Shown here in pieces: positions 63,703-64,000 of a DNA stretch of 64,000 nucleotides. Source of the stretch: Rostratula benghalensis. Taxonomy: Eukaryota > Chordata > Aves > Charadriiformes > Rostratulidae. Within the stretch, counting starts at the first letter, position 1. Each line of letters opens with the position of its first letter. Made by a program: the position numbers and the translations under genes. The notes beneath the pieces are model-generated. The model was not told the origin of the DNA. It saw nothing but the letters and a program-made list of their open reading frames with translations, and did no database searches. The DNA lies in contig VXAI01000038.1 of assembly GCA_013399305.1 (NCBI GenBank), forward strand, positions 571,194 to 635,193, in the 5' to 3' direction.

Positions 63703-64000
63703 GTAAGTCTTTTTTAAAGGAAACAAAGCAAGAGCACAAGCACAAAGAATATCCACAAATTCTATATGCTACTTACTATTTGTGCATTTCAAAGCACCCC
63801 TCCAAAGACAGCAAGCACCAGAGTCCATTTACAGGCTGAAAACCAAAACACACAAGGAATCTGAAAGATCTCAGAGTCAGCAGCCTGCCTGCAGCAGCAA
63901 GGGGACATCTCCTGAGACGAGCTCCGCTGGGCTGTACCACCACCATGTGGCATGAGTGTTACAGCATCAGTTCCTGATACAGACATACAGATAGCCTGGT
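63703..64000. other. Window end, nothing recognised
   Basis: Short AT-rich then mixed sequence without a recognisable exon or repeat. Confidence 0.6.

Noticed and set aside
1..64000. tRNA, snRNA, rRNA genes, CRISPR arrays, endogenous retrovirus LTRs, telomeric repeats
   Set aside because: I looked for tRNA T-loop signatures, U6-like starts, regularly spaced repeats, paired LTR-like sequences and TTAGGG runs, and found none that hold up.

Overview
The window is nuclear DNA from a bird, or less likely a closely related sauropsid. The evidence is CR1 LINE fragments on both strands: typical avian CR1 3' ends, one with the (ATTCTATG)n terminal octamer, and CR1 reverse-transcriptase pieces. No L1, Alu or other mammalian interspersed repeat is apparent. 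Base composition is AT-leaning and CpG-poor. There are long stretches without open frames, and nothing looks like an operon or bacterial gene. Positions 59299-59419 are an assembly gap.

No gene can be named. The window reads as part of a long intron or gene desert. The firmly supported features are interspersed and simple repeats: CR1 fragments at 11907-12300 (-), 16018-16213 (+), 20471-21581 (-), 41741-41820 (-) and 45240-45792 (-); a much older CR1/L3-like reverse-transcriptase remnant at 15385-15610 (-); homopolymers, short microsatellites and a few local tandem duplications; and one canonical G-quadruplex motif at 49125-49149.

Layout. 1-11.9 kb: unique AT-rich DNA, a candidate minus-strand exon at 3440-3593, an ATTA-rich block near 3.1 kb and a poly(A) run. 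11.9-21.6 kb: the CR1-rich part, with three CR1 copies and the ancient LINE remnant. 21.6-45 kb: mostly unique DNA with candidate minus-strand exons at 22475-22689, 32123-32218 and 44938-44989. 45-59.3 kb: one CR1, the G-quadruplex motif, and AT-rich microsatellites near 55 kb. 59.4-64 kb: unique DNA after the gap, with a splice-flanked open segment at 63539-63702.

The candidate exons rest only on splice-like borders and an open, coding-like frame, judged by eye. Such signals are common by chance in 64 kb, so they are given low confidence and no function. Most favour the minus strand, and two of them (44938-44989 and 22475-22689) have compatible splice phases, but no complete gene model can be assembled. 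I found no evidence for a new biological system.
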